NCBI GenBank assembly: GCA_017442735.1
Contig: JAFRZE010000058.1
Span: 45,792 to 109,791 of the forward strand
DNA: 64,000 bases
Reading direction: 5' to 3'
DNA from: Bacillota bacterium
Lineage (GTDB): Bacteria; Bacillota; Clostridia; Lachnospirales; Bianqueaceae
Each line of letters opens with the position of its first letter. Within the stretch, counting starts at the first letter, position 1. This document shows positions 1 to 7,652 of the stretch, piece by piece. The notes beneath the pieces are model-generated. The model was not told where the DNA came from, ran no database searches, and saw only the letters and a list, made by a program, of their open reading frames with translations. A program made the position numbers and the translations under genes.

Positions 1-78
1 AAAAGTATAGTTCTTTCCGAAATATCTCCACCAATACGGTCTGTTGTCGAGAAGTTTATTTCACAGACAGATGTGTAA
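1..78 (+). CDS. 3' end of an upstream gene, unidentified
   Basis: Frame 1 is open from the window edge to a TAA at 76-78 and encodes only about 25 residues, ending in SVVEKFISQTDV. It cannot be assigned to a family from so little sequence. The stop lies 30 bp before the next gene, whose ribosome binding site (GGGAGGTGG) sits between them, so the two could be co-transcribed. It may also be a chance open frame; the compact packing makes a real gene end more likely. Confidence 0.35.
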   Translation, partial: KSIVLSEISPPIRSVVEKFISQTDV

Positions 79-108
79 AATCCCGCTGTTGCAGCAGGGA
101 GGTGGCCG

Positions 109-630
109 ATGGGTATTTTGATATGTGGGCTTAATGGAGTAGGGAAAAGTACGTTAGGAAAAGTACTGGCCGGTAGGATGGGATACGAGTTTATAGATAA
201 TGAAGATCTTTTCTTCCCTAAAACTGATTCATCATATGAATTTGCTATTTCCAGGACCAAAGAAGAAGCAATTCAACTGTTGGAAAAGAGAATTGTAAAT
301 AATAACAATTTCATCTTCGCTGCTGTAAAGGGTGACTACGGAGATAAACTGATGGCAGCGCTAGATTATATTGTTTTGATCGATGTGCCAAAACAGGTCA
401 GAAGTCAGCGTGTCCGGGAACGGTCATTTCAAAAATTCGGAGAGAGGATTCTCATGGGTGGTGATCTGTTTGATAATGAAAATAAATGGTTTTCATTGAC
501 GGACAACAGACCTGAAAACTATGTCACAAGTTGGCTTGAAACAGTCACGTGTCCGATTATTCGGATTGATGGGACATTGCCTGTTGAGAATAATGTTGAA
601 TACCTCGTATCAGTATTAACTGAAAGTTAA
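109..630 (+). CDS. P-loop kinase-like protein (AAA/shikimate kinase-type), copy 1
   Basis: The 173-residue product begins with a Walker A loop, GLNGVGKST, at residues 7-15, right after the first beta strand. This is the layout of small P-loop kinases such as shikimate, adenylate or nucleoside kinases. A LDYIVLIDVP strand near residue 85 resembles the strand before the lid, and arginines in QRVRERSF could be lid residues. The substrate is unknown. GGGAGGTGG lies just upstream of the ATG. A clear paralogue sits at 4296-4820, about 60 % identical by eye, sharing FIDNE, KGDYGD/RGDYGD, GERIL-GGDLF and RIDGTLP. The gene is AT-richer than the core genes further right. Kinase fold is well supported; function is not. 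Confidence 0.7.
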   Translation: MGILICGLNGVGKSTLGKVLAGRMGYEFIDNEDLFFPKTDSSYEFAISRTKEEAIQLLEKRIVNNNNFIFAAVKGDYGDKLMAALDYIVLIDVPKQVRSQRVRERSFQKFGERILMGGDLFDNENKWFSLTDNRPENYVTSWLETVTCPIIRIDGTLPVENNVEYLVSVLTES

Positions 631-716
631 GTTGGGATCGATTGCTCAAATACCTAGATTGTCAGGATAAGTCTATATCAAGACTTTATTAGGAATTGGA
701 CGGAGTAGATATTCTT

Positions 717-899
717 ATGGATACAAAACCAATTGAATGGGAGAGCTTAAGCTACGAAGACAAGAATCATGAGCTCTTTGTAAAACAGACCGTCCTTCTT
801 AAGCAGTTTCTGGAGCGTGGAGCTATCTCCCAAGCCCAATATGACAAGAGCCTACATGATCTGATAGAAAAGACCGGTTACAACCTGCCAAAAGAATAA
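717..899 (+). CDS. Small conserved-looking hypothetical protein
   Basis: This frame encodes 60 residues beginning MDTKPIEWESLSYEDKN if the ATG at 717 is used, with CGGAG 11 bp upstream. A TTG at 696 would add seven residues, but the AGGAA before it is too close to work well, so the ATG is preferred. The product is charged, helical in character (FLERGAISQAQYDKSLHDL) and has no signal or membrane segment. The AISQAQYDKSLHDLIEKTGY stretch looks like a short helix-turn-helix of the kind found in small Firmicutes proteins of unknown role. No function is proposed. Confidence 0.5.
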   Translation: MDTKPIEWESLSYEDKNHELFVKQTVLLKQFLERGAISQAQYDKSLHDLIEKTGYNLPKE

Positions 900-1061
900 G
901 AAAAAACTTCAAAAACGTTCTTGACCTTATAGTTTACTGTAATGATAGGGATATATCTGGTGGATTTCTGATCGGATGGGAGACACAGACAGAGCTGTGT
1001 GACAAGAGATTAAAGAAAATCTATTATTCTTTCAAAACCAAGAATAAGGGAGTGACGCGAC

Positions 1062-1667
1062 ATGGGATCCTGTAACTGAGGCTTCTCGTCGGAAGCCATG
1101 CGTAAATACCATGATGAAGAGTGGGGCGTGCCGCTGCACGATGATCAAAAACAGTTTGAGTTTTTGATGATGGAAGCAATGCAGTGCGGGCTCTCATGGG
1201 ATCTGATGATCAAAAAGCGCGAGATCTTTCAGCGGTGCTTTGATAACTTCGACTATGATCTTATAGCGGGATATAACGATAATGATATAGATAGGATCAT
1301 GAATACCGAAGGGATGATCAGGTCTCGCCGGAAGATTGAGGCGATTATCAACAATGCCAGGTGCTTTCAGGAAATACGCAACGAGTTCGGAAGCTTTTGT
1401 AATTGGCTGTGGGCATTTTCTGATGGAAAGACGATTTTATATACTGGTCACGCTGACGGCGATGTTCCAGTAAGCAATGGGCTGTCAGATAGGATTGCGA
1501 AAGAACTGAAGAAACGCGGGTTCAAATATCTCGGAACCGTGACAGTTTATTCTCATTTGCAGGCTTGTGGGATGATTAATGATCATGATAAAAACTGCGA
1601 CTGTTATGAACGAATTAACAGTCGGTATCCGACGGTAATAAAGAGAAGATATCTGGAGAAGAAATAG
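1062..1667 (+). pseudogene. tag: DNA-3-methyladenine glycosylase I, with a TGA at codon 6
   Basis: Tag removes 3-methyladenine from alkylated DNA. The intact family N-terminus has the pattern M-x-x-C-x-W, then Y-H-D-x-E-W-G-V. Here the ATG at 1062, with GGGAG upstream, reads M-G-S-C-N-stop-G-F-S-S-E-A-M-R-K-Y-H-D-E-E-W-G-V. This aligns with E. coli Tag without gaps and puts TGA where Trp6 belongs. The rest is complete: the E/W pocket motif MEAMQCGLSW and the zinc ligands of CGMINDHDKNC near the end are present. Restart at the in-frame ATG at 1098 gives 189 residues but loses the zinc ligand Cys4; no good ribosome binding site precedes it. The gene is either newly broken, translated from 1098 or by read-through, or carries a sequencing error (TGG to TGA). 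Confidence 0.8.
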
Positions 1668-1671
1668 TTAT

Positions 1672-2370
1672 ATGGAAGCAAAGCGTGGCTATATTCCGGA
1701 TGATGACCGGTTCTTTTCTCCGGACGCACTGAAAACAATGCGGACGGCCTCCCGGCATATCAGGTATCTGATCAATGAGGGGTATGACCTGAAGCAGGCT
1801 TCTACCTTTGTAGGGAATCACTTTCTACTATCTGAACGCCAAAGACTGGCGATTATGAGAAGCCTGGCAACGGAAGAGCAGCTTACTATACGAAAAGGAA
1901 GAGAGATTCCGCTCTCAGCGTTGAACGGCCAGGAAGTCTGGATCGATGGCTTCAATATGATCATTACACTGGAGGTTATGCTGAGTGATTCCATACTGTT
2001 CAGTTGTATGGACGGAACCATCCGTGATCTCGCAGCACTGCGCGGAACATATAGGATCATTCCGGAGACATCGGACGCGATTCGGATGCTTCTTGGAGTG
2101 CTGGATGATGCTGGAGTAAAGAAAGCGAATATTCTGCTGGATGAACCGGTATCCAATTCCGGAAGGCTGAAAGCCAGAATAGCAGAAATCGCGGAAGAAT
2201 ATGCTGTTTGTCCGGATATTCAGATACTAAAAGATGTAGACCGGACACTGTATGGAAAAACAAACGTGATTACATCCGATTCCATTATTCTGGATCAATG
2301 TCAGAGCTGGGTGAATCTTACAGCTACATGCATGGAGAAATTGGGAAAGAAAGGCTTGCAGGTGTGGTAA
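1672..2370 (+). CDS. DUF434 domain protein with PIN/NYN-like C-terminal domain
   Basis: The 232-residue protein starts with a helical DUF434-type region (about residues 10-65, FFSPDALKTMRTASRHIRYL). A second domain from about residue 75 begins VWIDGFNMIITLE. The second domain has the order of acidic motifs seen in PIN/NYN nucleases: DGFN on the first strand, ILLDEP near residue 156, and VITSDSIILDQ near residue 204. DUF434 proteins have no established function that I know of; the nuclease reading is inference. The gene starts 4 bp after the tag stop, so it is probably co-transcribed with tag. AT-rich codon use matches the other genes of this accessory stretch. Confidence 0.7.
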   Translation: MEAKRGYIPDDDRFFSPDALKTMRTASRHIRYLINEGYDLKQASTFVGNHFLLSERQRLAIMRSLATEEQLTIRKGREIPLSALNGQEVWIDGFNMIITLEVMLSDSILFSCMDGTIRDLAALRGTYRIIPETSDAIRMLLGVLDDAGVKKANILLDEPVSNSGRLKARIAEIAEEYAVCPDIQILKDVDRTLYGKTNVITSDSIILDQCQSWVNLTATCMEKLGKKGLQVW

Positions 2371-2439
2371 ACGCCGGCAGTCTTCAGATTTTGTGGCAAT
2401 GTTGAGAATGAACTTTGGTTATGCAGGAGGATATTCGAT

Positions 2440-2562
2440 ATGGAAAATAATTCAGAAGCTCCAATAGAAACAAATCCTTTTGATCATATTCTATACGAGT
2501 TTTCAATGTATCTGCAGGCATCCCTTTTGATCACAAATATTATAGTAATTAATGTTAATTAG
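2440..2562 (+). CDS. 40-residue mini-protein or truncated gene
   Basis: An ATG at 2440 preceded by a strong GCAGGAGG site opens a frame of 40 codons ending at TAG 2560-2562. The product starts MENNSEAPIETNPFDHILYE and ends in a hydrophobic ASLLITNIIVI run. The ribosome binding site and the position just before the Nudix gene (14 bp gap) make translation credible. The N-terminal part looks like the start of a folded protein and the end does not, so this may be the stump of a longer gene interrupted in its past. Family unknown. Confidence 0.4.
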   Translation: MENNSEAPIETNPFDHILYEFSMYLQASLLITNIIVINVN

Positions 2563-2576
2563 AGAGGAATAATAAC

Positions 2577-3020
2577 ATGACAGGACATCAAGAACTACGA
2601 TGTGAGATTTATCCGTTTGGCTCTTTAAGTCCGGTGCGATTTGTAGTGATATGTTCTTTCTATCAAAATAAATACCTGTTAAGCTACCATTCCTCCCATC
2701 AATCCTGGGAAACGCAGGGAGGACATATAGAAGTAGGAGAGTCTCCAGAGGAAGCAGCACAGCGAGAGCTTTATGAAGAGAGTGGAGTGAAGGATGCGGA
2801 ATTGATTCCTGTCTGTGATTATTATGCTTATGATTCGGAAGGTTCTGCCAATGGACGAGTATATAGAGCAATCATCAACCAACTTGGAGAAATACCACCA
2901 AGTGAAATGAGCAGGATCAAGGCATTCGATGTCTTTCCTGAGAATCTGACGTATCCTTTGGTAACACCAGTTCTATTTGCGGAGGCAAAGAAGGAGATTC
3001 ATAGCGATTATGAACGCTGA
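2577..3020 (+). CDS. Nudix hydrolase
   Basis: The 147-residue product carries a full Nudix box, GGHIEVGES followed by EEAAQRELYEESGV, at about residues 46-69. This fits the G-x5-E-x7-REUxEExGU signature that binds divalent metal and cleaves nucleoside diphosphates linked to other groups. The substrate cannot be told from sequence; the context offers no pathway partner. An AGAGGAA site precedes the ATG. The end overlaps the next gene, whose ATG at 3010 lies inside this frame, indicating translational coupling. Confidence 0.85.
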   Translation: MTGHQELRCEIYPFGSLSPVRFVVICSFYQNKYLLSYHSSHQSWETQGGHIEVGESPEEAAQRELYEESGVKDAELIPVCDYYAYDSEGSANGRVYRAIINQLGEIPPSEMSRIKAFDVFPENLTYPLVTPVLFAEAKKEIHSDYER

Positions 3021-3483
3021 AGAATATAACAAATTGGCGAAGAAAGCACATGAAGCGCTTAAAGAAAACGGATACGATATTCGTGTGGAGATAACAACGG
3101 TCACGCATCCGGTCTTCAAGAAGAATCAAAACAAATTCGGTGTTATTTATACCGTGCTTCTGGGTTCGGTCGGTATGGCCGGCTTTTACGAAGAAGCTAT
3201 GAGAAGCCATGGAAATAGAACGATTACTGCAACCTGGATCAAAGAGCATGGTGCCAAAGCCAAAGTCATTACTCATACACCAGAAGGCTATACTAAGCTG
3301 GCTGCCAAGGAATGGGAGAAGCAGCTGCAAAATAGCGGCGTAGAACTGGATGAAGATACAGCGAATTTTGTCTATGCGGTCAGTCTGTATGAAGATCCTA
3401 AAGGGACCGGTTTTCACCTCCAAAGGGTGGAGACCGGTCCTTTTATCGCATTTGCTCTATGGTCTTTATCAGAAGGGCTTTGA
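3010..3483 (+). CDS. Hypothetical protein, 157 residues
   Basis: The chosen start is the ATG at 3010 (MNAEEYNKLAKKAHEAL), 11 bp inside the end of the Nudix gene, with AAGGAG at 2991-2996. A longer frame upstream would overlap the Nudix gene without its own site. The protein is soluble, with an alpha/beta look: an N-terminal helix, a DIRVEITTVTHPVF strand region, and a basic middle (TWIKEHGAKAKV). I do not recognise the family. Co-expression with the Nudix hydrolase is likely from the overlap. Confidence 0.6.
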   Translation: MNAEEYNKLAKKAHEALKENGYDIRVEITTVTHPVFKKNQNKFGVIYTVLLGSVGMAGFYEEAMRSHGNRTITATWIKEHGAKAKVITHTPEGYTKLAAKEWEKQLQNSGVELDEDTANFVYAVSLYEDPKGTGFHLQRVETGPFIAFALWSLSEGL

Positions 3484-3780
3484 ATTGCAGAAAGCGCGGG
3501 TGACATTCCCTTTTGGAGCTCTGAATCAACGGGACGAGGGATGAAAATTTCATAAACCGCGACTGACATTCCCACTTTTTTGGAAATTCGACTGAAAAGT
3601 GGGAATGTCAATGCATCTATCGAAGAATAGATTCCCTTCTGCTTTGTCAAAGCAGAGCCAAAAGGGAATGTGAAGTGCAGATTTGAAAAAAACCAGTCCA
3701 TCCTGAAAAAGGTGAGGGATCCTGACAGAGGGAACACTGCTGCCGGGAGCAATCATTAGGAAAAATGGGGAGGCAAAAAG
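3484..3780. repeat. Intergenic patch of nested inverted repeats around TGACATTCCC
   Basis: This 297-bp gap has no convincing gene. It contains a 16-bp perfect inverted repeat, TGACATTCCCACTTTT at 3564-3579 against its complement at 3595-3610, with a 15-nt loop. A second pair, TGACATTCCCTTTTGG at 3501-3516 and CCAAAAGGGAATGT at 3658-3671, encloses it. A third hairpin (ATTCCCTT..CTGCTTT / AAAGCAG..AAGGGAAT) lies at 3630-3670. GGGGAGG at about 3768 is the ribosome binding site of the next gene. The arrangement could be an RNA structure or the remnant of a small mobile repeat. Confidence 0.6.
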
Positions 3781-4290
3781 ATGAAAAAAATCATCGTTCT
3801 GAATGGAGCAGGTAAGAAGAACGGAAATACCGCTGCTATGATCAAGGCGTTTTCGGATGGCGCTGTGAATGCAGGGAACGAAGTGAAAGAATTCTTTCTT
3901 CAGACAATGAATATTCATGGCTGCATGGATTGCGGCGGGTGCCGCAGAAAAGAAAAGGGAAGCATCGAACCGTGTGTTCAGAAAGACGACATGAATCAGA
4001 TCGTTGCTGCGATCAGAGAGGCTGATGTGATCGTGTTCGCTTCTCCTGTGTATTTCTGGGATATCACCGGAACACTGAAGACAGCGATTGATCGACTATA
4101 TGCGCCGCTGATGAACAGCAGTATCGGTGATGCGAAGGAAATCGTTCTGCTAATGACTTCCGGCGGATCGACGATCGATCATATACTGGACTGGTATAAG
4201 AACTTCGAAAGCTGGCTGAAGTGGGAAAGTATCGGCACTGCTATGAATGACTTGGAAGCGGCAAAGCAGATCGGTGCGAGCATTCAATAA
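3781..4290 (+). CDS. Flavodoxin-fold NAD(P)H-dependent FMN reductase-like protein
   Basis: The 169-residue product starts MKKIIVLNGAGKKNGNTAAM, the FMN-phosphate binding loop of the flavodoxin-like reductase/iron-sulfur flavoprotein superfamily. The CMDCGGCRRKEKG segment near residues 45-57 has the cysteine spacing seen in members that bind a cluster or use reactive thiols. FASPVYFWDITGTLKTAIDR is the conserved second flavin-contact region. It probably reduces quinones, nitro compounds or other acceptors with FMN. It follows the repeat patch, with GGGGAGG before the ATG, and precedes the second P-loop kinase by 5 bp. Confidence 0.8.
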   Translation: MKKIIVLNGAGKKNGNTAAMIKAFSDGAVNAGNEVKEFFLQTMNIHGCMDCGGCRRKEKGSIEPCVQKDDMNQIVAAIREADVIVFASPVYFWDITGTLKTAIDRLYAPLMNSSIGDAKEIVLLMTSGGSTIDHILDWYKNFESWLKWESIGTAMNDLEAAKQIGASIQ

Positions 4291-4295
4291 TAAAG

Positions 4296-4820
4296 ATGGG
4301 AATCCTTATTTGTGGACTAAATGGTAGTGGGAAAAGTACAGTAGGAAAGCTGCTTGCTGATAGACTCGGATATCTGTTCATTGATAATGAAGAACTGTAT
4401 TTTCCAAATCGCGATTCAGACTACTCATACTCTTCTGCAGCAAGTAAGGACGAAGCGATTCACTTGCTTGAAGAGAAAATCAAAGAAAATAGAGACTTTG
4501 TTTTCTCGGCAGTCAGAGGCGACTATGGGGATAGGCTTATTTCTGATCTGGACTATATAGTGCTCATTGAGGTCCCGAGGGAAATCAGACTTCAACGAGT
4601 ATACGACCGTTCCTTCAGTAAATATGGGGAACGAATACTTTCAGGCGGTGACTTATTTGAAAAAGAAAACGAGTGGTTTTCGCGAGTTGGGAATCGACCT
4701 GAAGAGTATATAACAGGATGGATTGCAACCATAAACTGCCCGATTGTCAGGATAGATGGAACTTTGCCTGCAGAAGAGAATGTTGATTATATCGTTTTAG
4801 AGATTAACAAGAAGAGCTGA
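4296..4820 (+). CDS. P-loop kinase-like protein, copy 2
   Basis: This 174-residue protein is the paralogue of the gene at 109-630. Walker A is GLNGSGKST at residues 7-15; SAVRGDYGDRL, LDYIVLIEVP, GERILSGGDLF and VRIDGTLPAEEN match the first copy in order and spacing. The nucleotide sequences have diverged widely at third positions, so the duplication is old or the copies arrived separately. The gene starts 5 bp after the flavoprotein stop and probably shares its transcript. Small-molecule phosphorylation is the likely activity; the substrate is unknown. Confidence 0.7.
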   Translation: MGILICGLNGSGKSTVGKLLADRLGYLFIDNEELYFPNRDSDYSYSSAASKDEAIHLLEEKIKENRDFVFSAVRGDYGDRLISDLDYIVLIEVPREIRLQRVYDRSFSKYGERILSGGDLFEKENEWFSRVGNRPEEYITGWIATINCPIVRIDGTLPAEENVDYIVLEINKKS

Positions 4821-5242
4821 GGCATTTTGCAATGGCCTTTTCGTTTTTGTTTGAAATGATTTGGGCTTATTTATCATGCTTTTTCTTATCCAGAAATCAT
4901 AGGGGTTTTTGGGTGGTAGAACGATCAAAAAAGCTAAACGCCCCAAAACACTCATAGAATTACTTCTCACAAAGCTTTGAAGGACCTGATAATTGCTGAC
5001 TGGCGGCTTTTGGTATAGGATCCGAAGTGAAAAAGAAATATGTCAAATGAAAAAGAAATATGCCATTTTGATGTGACATATTTCTTTTTCATGGGTGATA
5101 TGTTTCCGAATGATGAGCGTTATTCGAGTTTGATTATACAAGCATCTTGCATACAAAAATGAGTATCATGTGTGCTTATTATGACGATTGAGGTTGAATT
5201 GATTTCCTGGATCGACTGCATTATTACCGGGAAGTCTCTGTA
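4821..5242. other. 422-bp gap between the accessory block and the AraC gene
   Basis: I see no credible gene here. A weak hairpin followed by T-runs (GGCATT..AATGGCC, then TTTTCGTTTTT, about 4821-4851) could end transcription of the kinase gene. Further on lies the inverted/direct repeat at 5028-5091, listed separately. The rest is AT-rich and featureless to the eye. Confidence 0.4.
5028..5091. repeat. 18-bp inverted repeat with an extra direct copy
   Basis: TGAAAAAGAAATATGTCA at 5028-5045 is perfectly complementary in inverted orientation to TGACATATTTCTTTTTCA at 5074-5091. A second direct copy of the first 15 bases occurs at 5048-5062. Multiple direct and inverted copies of a short end sequence are found at ends of some IS families, so this may be an IS scar. 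It could equally be a transcription terminator for the convergent genes on either side. Confidence 0.6.
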
Positions 5243-6202
5243 TCAGCTTTCTTCGACCGGGATCCAGATCTGGATGTTTCTTGTTTCTCTTGGATTCCAA
5301 TGATAGACCGCAAGTTCCGGCCCCGGAACGATGCGAAGACTTTCTTCTGACACCAATTCAGTCGCGATCCTTTTTCGAAGATCGAAATATACAGAAACGA
5401 CATTTGTTCCTTTTTCCTGATCCTTGCGTGCTTCCACGATCAGATAGGTCGTTTCCGGAATCTCGATCGTCTCCAGATTCAGTGATTCAATAAAGTCGAC
5501 TCCGGTAGTGGAATGATCATATAGATGATCTCTGGTCCAGGGATGAAGATTCTTACTGAAATAGAAGTCATATCCTTCGTCATCCACATTTGTGATAACG
5601 CAGTATTCATTCGAATCATGATCATCCGCTGTGCCGCAGAGAAACCACTGAATACCTCTTGTTGTTACAAAAAGTTTTTCCTCCTGCTTTTCTCTTTCTT
5701 CTCCATAAGGCACTCCGGTAAAGTGTCTCTTGAATCCGACCAGCGTCATGGCAGGTTTTTTGATGATCTGATAGTTCATCTGGTTTCCTCCTATAAGTTG
5801 GATTGAGATGGAGAGTTTGGAGAAAGAATTGAGCTTCGCTTCCTTCGTGCGCGCCATCGAAGGAGTGATCCCGTGGAAATTCTTGAATGCCTTGGAAAAG
5901 CTTTCCGGTGAGTCATATCCGTATTTCAATGCGGTTTCAAGCACTTTATGACCATATACAAGATCATGTCCGGCAAGTGTCAAACGTCTCATCCGAATAT
6001 ACTCGCCCAACGTGTAGCCACTCAACAAACTGAAGAGCCTTTGGAAGTGGTAACTGGAAGAAAAAGCGGTTCCAGCCACTTCTTCATAGTTGATTTCTTC
6101 GGTCAGATGGTCTTCAATGTAGTCGATCGCACGTTGCATTCCTGTAATCCAATCCATAGACTGCTTGCTCCCTTCTATCAATCTGACGATTTTCTCATCC
6201 AT
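5243..6202 (-). CDS. AraC-family regulator with GyrI-like effector domain
   Basis: The 319-residue protein has two AraC helix-turn-helix units at about residues 20-120 (YEEVAGTAFSSSYHFQRLF and ALKYGYDSPESFSKAFKNF, then HGITPSMARTK). A GyrI-like small-molecule binding domain of about 160 residues follows from MNYQIIKKPAMTLVGF. Such proteins sense lipophilic or cationic compounds and activate transport or detoxification genes. The gene is divergent from the ATP-grasp gene at 6417; the 214-bp space between may hold promoters of both. The target is not evident. A start at Met16 (MDWITGMQRAIDYIE) is also possible. Confidence 0.88.
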   Translation of the reverse strand: MDEKIVRLIEGSKQSMDWITGMQRAIDYIEDHLTEEINYEEVAGTAFSSSYHFQRLFSLLSGYTLGEYIRMRRLTLAGHDLVYGHKVLETALKYGYDSPESFSKAFKNFHGITPSMARTKEAKLNSFSKLSISIQLIGGNQMNYQIIKKPAMTLVGFKRHFTGVPYGEEREKQEEKLFVTTRGIQWFLCGTADDHDSNEYCVITNVDDEGYDFYFSKNLHPWTRDHLYDHSTTGVDFIESLNLETIEIPETTYLIVEARKDQEKGTNVVSVYFDLRKRIATELVSEESLRIVPGPELAVYHWNPRETRNIQIWIPVEES

Positions 6203-6416
6203 CTGATCCGTATTATACTGATCCGGAAGACAAAAAGCCTGATTTTTTGTGCGCTGACATGACAGCTTTTGTGGTGGAGGTGTTCTATTATACCATATCT
6301 TTCAGGAAGTTGCATAGGTAATCAAATCCTTTTTTCCGCTTGTCTCTTGCGCGCAGAGCTGTTAGGCGGTATACTCTTCTTTATAGGAAAACAGTAAAAG
6401 ATATGGAGCGTACTAC

Positions 6417-7613
6417 ATGAAGAATTTTGTATTTATTTCCCCGAACTTTCCGGAAAACTACTGGTTTTTCTGCCGGAAACTGAAGGAAAACGGCCTTAGG
6501 GTCCTGGGGATCGGTGACAGTCCTTTTGATAACCTTTCGCTGGAGTTGAAAAACTCTCTGGACGAATACTATAAGGTTTCTTCCCTGATGAATTATGATG
6601 AGGTCTACCGGGCAGTCGCTTTCTTTATCCATAAATACGGACGGATCGACTGGCTGGAAAGCAATAATGAATTCTGGCTGGAACAGGACGCACAGCTCCG
6701 GCAGGATTTCCATATCACGACCGGTTTCCAGCCGGAAGATATGCCGCATGTCAAGTACAAGTCTCTTATGAAAGAGCGGTACCAACTGGCCGGGATCCCG
6801 GTGGCCAGGTATCACATGGTGGATGATTTCGATGGATGCAGCGCTTTTATCAAAGAAGTAGGCTATCCGGTCATCGTCAAACCGGATAATGGCGTAGGCG
6901 CCAGCCGTACTTATAAACTGACATGTGACGAGGAGCTTGTCGAGTTCCTGAAGGAAAGAGACAAGACCGTATATATCATGGAAGAGTTCATCGACGCGAC
7001 GGTCAATTCCTATGATGCCATCATCAACAGCAAGGGCGAGCCGATCTTCGAGACAGGAAACGTGACGCTGGTCGACATCATGAACGTGGTGAATTATGCG
7101 TCCAATTCCTTCTTCTATATCCGCAAGGAACTTCCGGATGACATCCGCGATAAGGGCCGTGCGGCTGTAAAGGCTTTTGGTGTAAGGAGCCGGTTTGTCC
7201 ACTTTGAATTCTTCCGGCTGAACAGAGACCAGCACATCGGGCAAAAGGGAGATGTGGTGGCGCTGGAAGTCAATATGCGTCCGAGCGGCGGCATTTCTCC
7301 CGCCATGATGAACTATGCCAACAGTACGGACGTCTATGAGATCTGGGCCGATATGATCGCCTTCGACAAGACCGATAAAGGTACAGCGGAAAAGCAGTTC
7401 TGCGTCTTTATGGGACGGAGAGACTACCGGAACTATGTGCTGAGCCGGGAGGATGTTCTCCGGATCTATCATGATCATATCAAAGAGGAAAGCCGCGTGG
7501 ACCCCGGTCTTTCCGAAGCAATGGGAGATTATATGTTCCTGGCCTGTTTCCCGACAGTGGAGGAAGTCATGGACTTCGTAACGAAACTGATCGAAGAAAA
7601 ACCGACAGAATAG
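6417..7613 (+). CDS. ATP-grasp domain protein, substrate unknown
   Basis: The 398-residue product shows an N-terminal pre-ATP-grasp fold and then ATP-grasp motifs. YPVIVKPDNGVGAS (about 151-164) is the lysine/glycine-rich phosphate loop, YIMEEFID (about 186-193) the adenine-side strand, and LEVNMRPSGG (about 284-293) the metal-binding region with Glu and Asn. It should ligate a carboxylate to an amine or thiol using ATP. The family resembles carboxylase/ligase ATP-grasp proteins without a fused partner, and neighbours give no substrate clue. The ATG at 6417 has a GGAG site about 10 bp upstream. A weak TTGCGC-17-TATACT promoter candidate lies about 40 bp before it. Confidence 0.75.
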   Translation: MKNFVFISPNFPENYWFFCRKLKENGLRVLGIGDSPFDNLSLELKNSLDEYYKVSSLMNYDEVYRAVAFFIHKYGRIDWLESNNEFWLEQDAQLRQDFHITTGFQPEDMPHVKYKSLMKERYQLAGIPVARYHMVDDFDGCSAFIKEVGYPVIVKPDNGVGASRTYKLTCDEELVEFLKERDKTVYIMEEFIDATVNSYDAIINSKGEPIFETGNVTLVDIMNVVNYASNSFFYIRKELPDDIRDKGRAAVKAFGVRSRFVHFEFFRLNRDQHIGQKGDVVALEVNMRPSGGISPAMMNYANSTDVYEIWADMIAFDKTDKGTAEKQFCVFMGRRDYRNYVLSREDVLRIYHDHIKEESRVDPGLSEAMGDYMFLACFPTVEEVMDFVTKLIEEKPTE

Positions 7614-7652
7614 TGTGCGAAGTTATATTTCTGTGGAAAGGGGGTATACGAT

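Noticed and set aside
1077..1079. TGA read as Trp (alternative genetic code)
   Set aside because: All long genes here use TGG for Trp and many end in TGA, so a code change would extend them; a local nonsense change in tag is simpler.
6381..7478. Long minus-strand frame opposite the ATP-grasp gene
   Set aside because: It mirrors the plus-strand gene, lacks any recognisable motif or ribosome binding site, and the plus-strand product has clear ATP-grasp motifs.
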